This document shows, piece after piece, positions 62,766 through 64,000 of a stretch of 64,000 nucleotides of DNA. Origin of the DNA: Urechis unicinctus (Eukaryota > Annelida > Polychaeta > Xenopneusta > Urechidae); the NCBI GenBank assembly GCA_034190875.2, contig CM067354.1:66529168-66593167 (forward strand), given 5' to 3'. Made by a program: the position numbers and the translations under genes. A model generated the notes under the pieces. That model saw only the letters and a list, made by a program, of their open reading frames with translations. It made no database searches and was not told where the DNA came from. Within the stretch, counting starts at the first letter, position 1, and every line of letters begins with the position of its first letter.

Positions 62766-64000
62766 TACAGCTGTGTGCAATAATATTGGCGGATCTATTG
62801 GATATATATTATTACAACGCAAAAGGTCAATTCGCAATCATGTAACCTTTTCCAGATGGAGTTATGCTGAATTATTAACTTGAGTCGATTAAACACTGTG
62901 AAATAATTCATTTGACGACCACCTGGCACTATAGGAAGGTGGGGTGAGTGGAGGTGGTAAGCAAGCTTTGTTTGCTTAGTTCGCCATAACAATATGAATA
63001 TACGGTGAAACAATTAGTGCAGTTGCTTACCATAATTTGAATATATTTGATCAAATAATGCAATTCGTCTTACTAGGCCTGACCCCAGGGATATTTTCAC
63101 GCCAAAATATCAATTGCTCAACCGTAAGCATTGGCTGTTATTAAAAGGGTGCCGACTATGATATATTGCTCTCAGTGTACTAGCCGATGACTAACCAATC
63201 AGTCACGGCATCACACAGTAAGCAATGCATGCAATTGGCTCTGGCCAGTAGTTATACATGTTAGCCATTTATAAGATGAAATATTTCAAGGGTCAATGGC
63301 AACTCACTGGGATCCGATCGCACATACCAACCGAGGTCGGTTGATATATACAAAAAAGAGTTTAAAAACTGCCACCTAACATGGGATATATTGTCTACAT
63401 GCAATGTCATGACTAACAGAATTAAGCATGAAAGTGGTAACAATGTCCAAACGGCATATGCTTCTAATTGTATTTCACTTTGATAAACAGCATCCAAAAA
63501 TGTTTTTGGCTTATCATTTGATAAACATAGAAATGCCGCGTTGCATCATGTGCTAGGAAAAGGCCGTTCACTTATTGTGCTTTGCATATATTTTGATTGC
63601 ATTAATAGAAATCTTAGTGTCGTATAAAATATCTGATACCACCCGAGAGTTATGTTTGCTGCAACTAATGGTTCAACTATGTACTGTGATGTATCATCAT
63701 TAAAACACACGCCATCATCCCAGCATCAAATTTATTAGTCGGAATCTGCATGTGATAATTTGAGCGAAAATGTAGTGGCGTTTCCAAGTATTGTTCATGA
63801 TCCGTGAGTGATATCAGTATCATAGCCAACATTATGACGATGATCGGCGAGATGGAGTCATAACGTATCTCAAGCAACACCATCATATGCAAGAGGGTGG
63901 ATATGTATAATCTCAACAGCACTTCTCCGGAAATAAATAAACCTAATATAAATAGGATGTTGATAATGTCATATATACTGACCAGTCGAGTTATATATGA
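62766..64000. other. Right end; faint block F echo near 63790-63870
   Basis: TGATCCGTGAGTGATATCAGTAT...AACATTATGACGATGATC (63797-63845) resembles TGGTCGGTAAGTGATATCGGTGC...AACATTATGACAAGAATC (28685-28770) and the same point of copy 1 at 19095. It may mark the start of another, diverged block F running off the window. The rest is AT-rich with short frames (63261-63497, 63677-63922 minus). Confidence 0.4.

Overview
The window reads as eukaryotic, probably nuclear, DNA from an organism I cannot name. It is AT-rich with no obvious CpG depletion. It has very long (TA)n, (TG)n and (CA)n microsatellites, one probable tRNA-derived SINE relic, and no operons, Shine-Dalgarno-led gene strings or long open frames. 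The longest open frames (about 100 to 145 codons, most without an ATG) are close to what chance gives at this base composition. I found no protein-coding gene that I can name, and no tRNA, rRNA, CRISPR array or complete transposon.

The window is instead a mosaic of duplicated multi-kilobase blocks at several ages. Young copies, easily aligned base by base: block A (1-3955 and 39440-43105), block B (4059-5762, inverted, and 43998-45863), block C (5878-9165 and 54593-58165), block D (10081-10862 and 58810-59338) and block E (14184-15753 and 59395-60586). Older, decayed copies: A at 23400-24840 and 31795-34655; B at 24930-25745, 34656-35893 and 47460-48750; F at 18781-21000, 26120-27300, 28600-31290 and 52560-54585, with a fragment at 50371-50640; G at 22130-22800 and 27600-28260; H at 28345-28570 and 51130-51400; J at 36830-37520 and 48885-49480. 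Thus 1-16200 corresponds to 39440-45863 joined to 54593-61000. The middle carries older repeats of the same modules.

Block edges often coincide with microsatellites: (TG)42 at 5763, the (TA)n fields at 15754 and 60587, and (TA)90 at 35896. Comparing the young copies exposes clean insertions and deletions. A 590-base insertion at 58222-58809 has 15-bp inverted repeats and an ATG-started 117-codon frame. A 315-base insertion lies at 57455-57769, and a 3.3-kb segment at 10863-14183 has no counterpart in the second copy.

The best coding-like material lies in the older blocks: 20318-20956 (213 codons, one internal stop), 30803-31288, 35190-35486 and 36982-37641 (open in frames 1-2-1). Each has homologous, mostly broken copies elsewhere. 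In the young pairs, amino-acid changes outnumber silent ones roughly as expected for drift, so most short frames are probably not genes. The likeliest reading is a region of repeated duplication with relics of one or more unrecognised, possibly intron-containing gene families.
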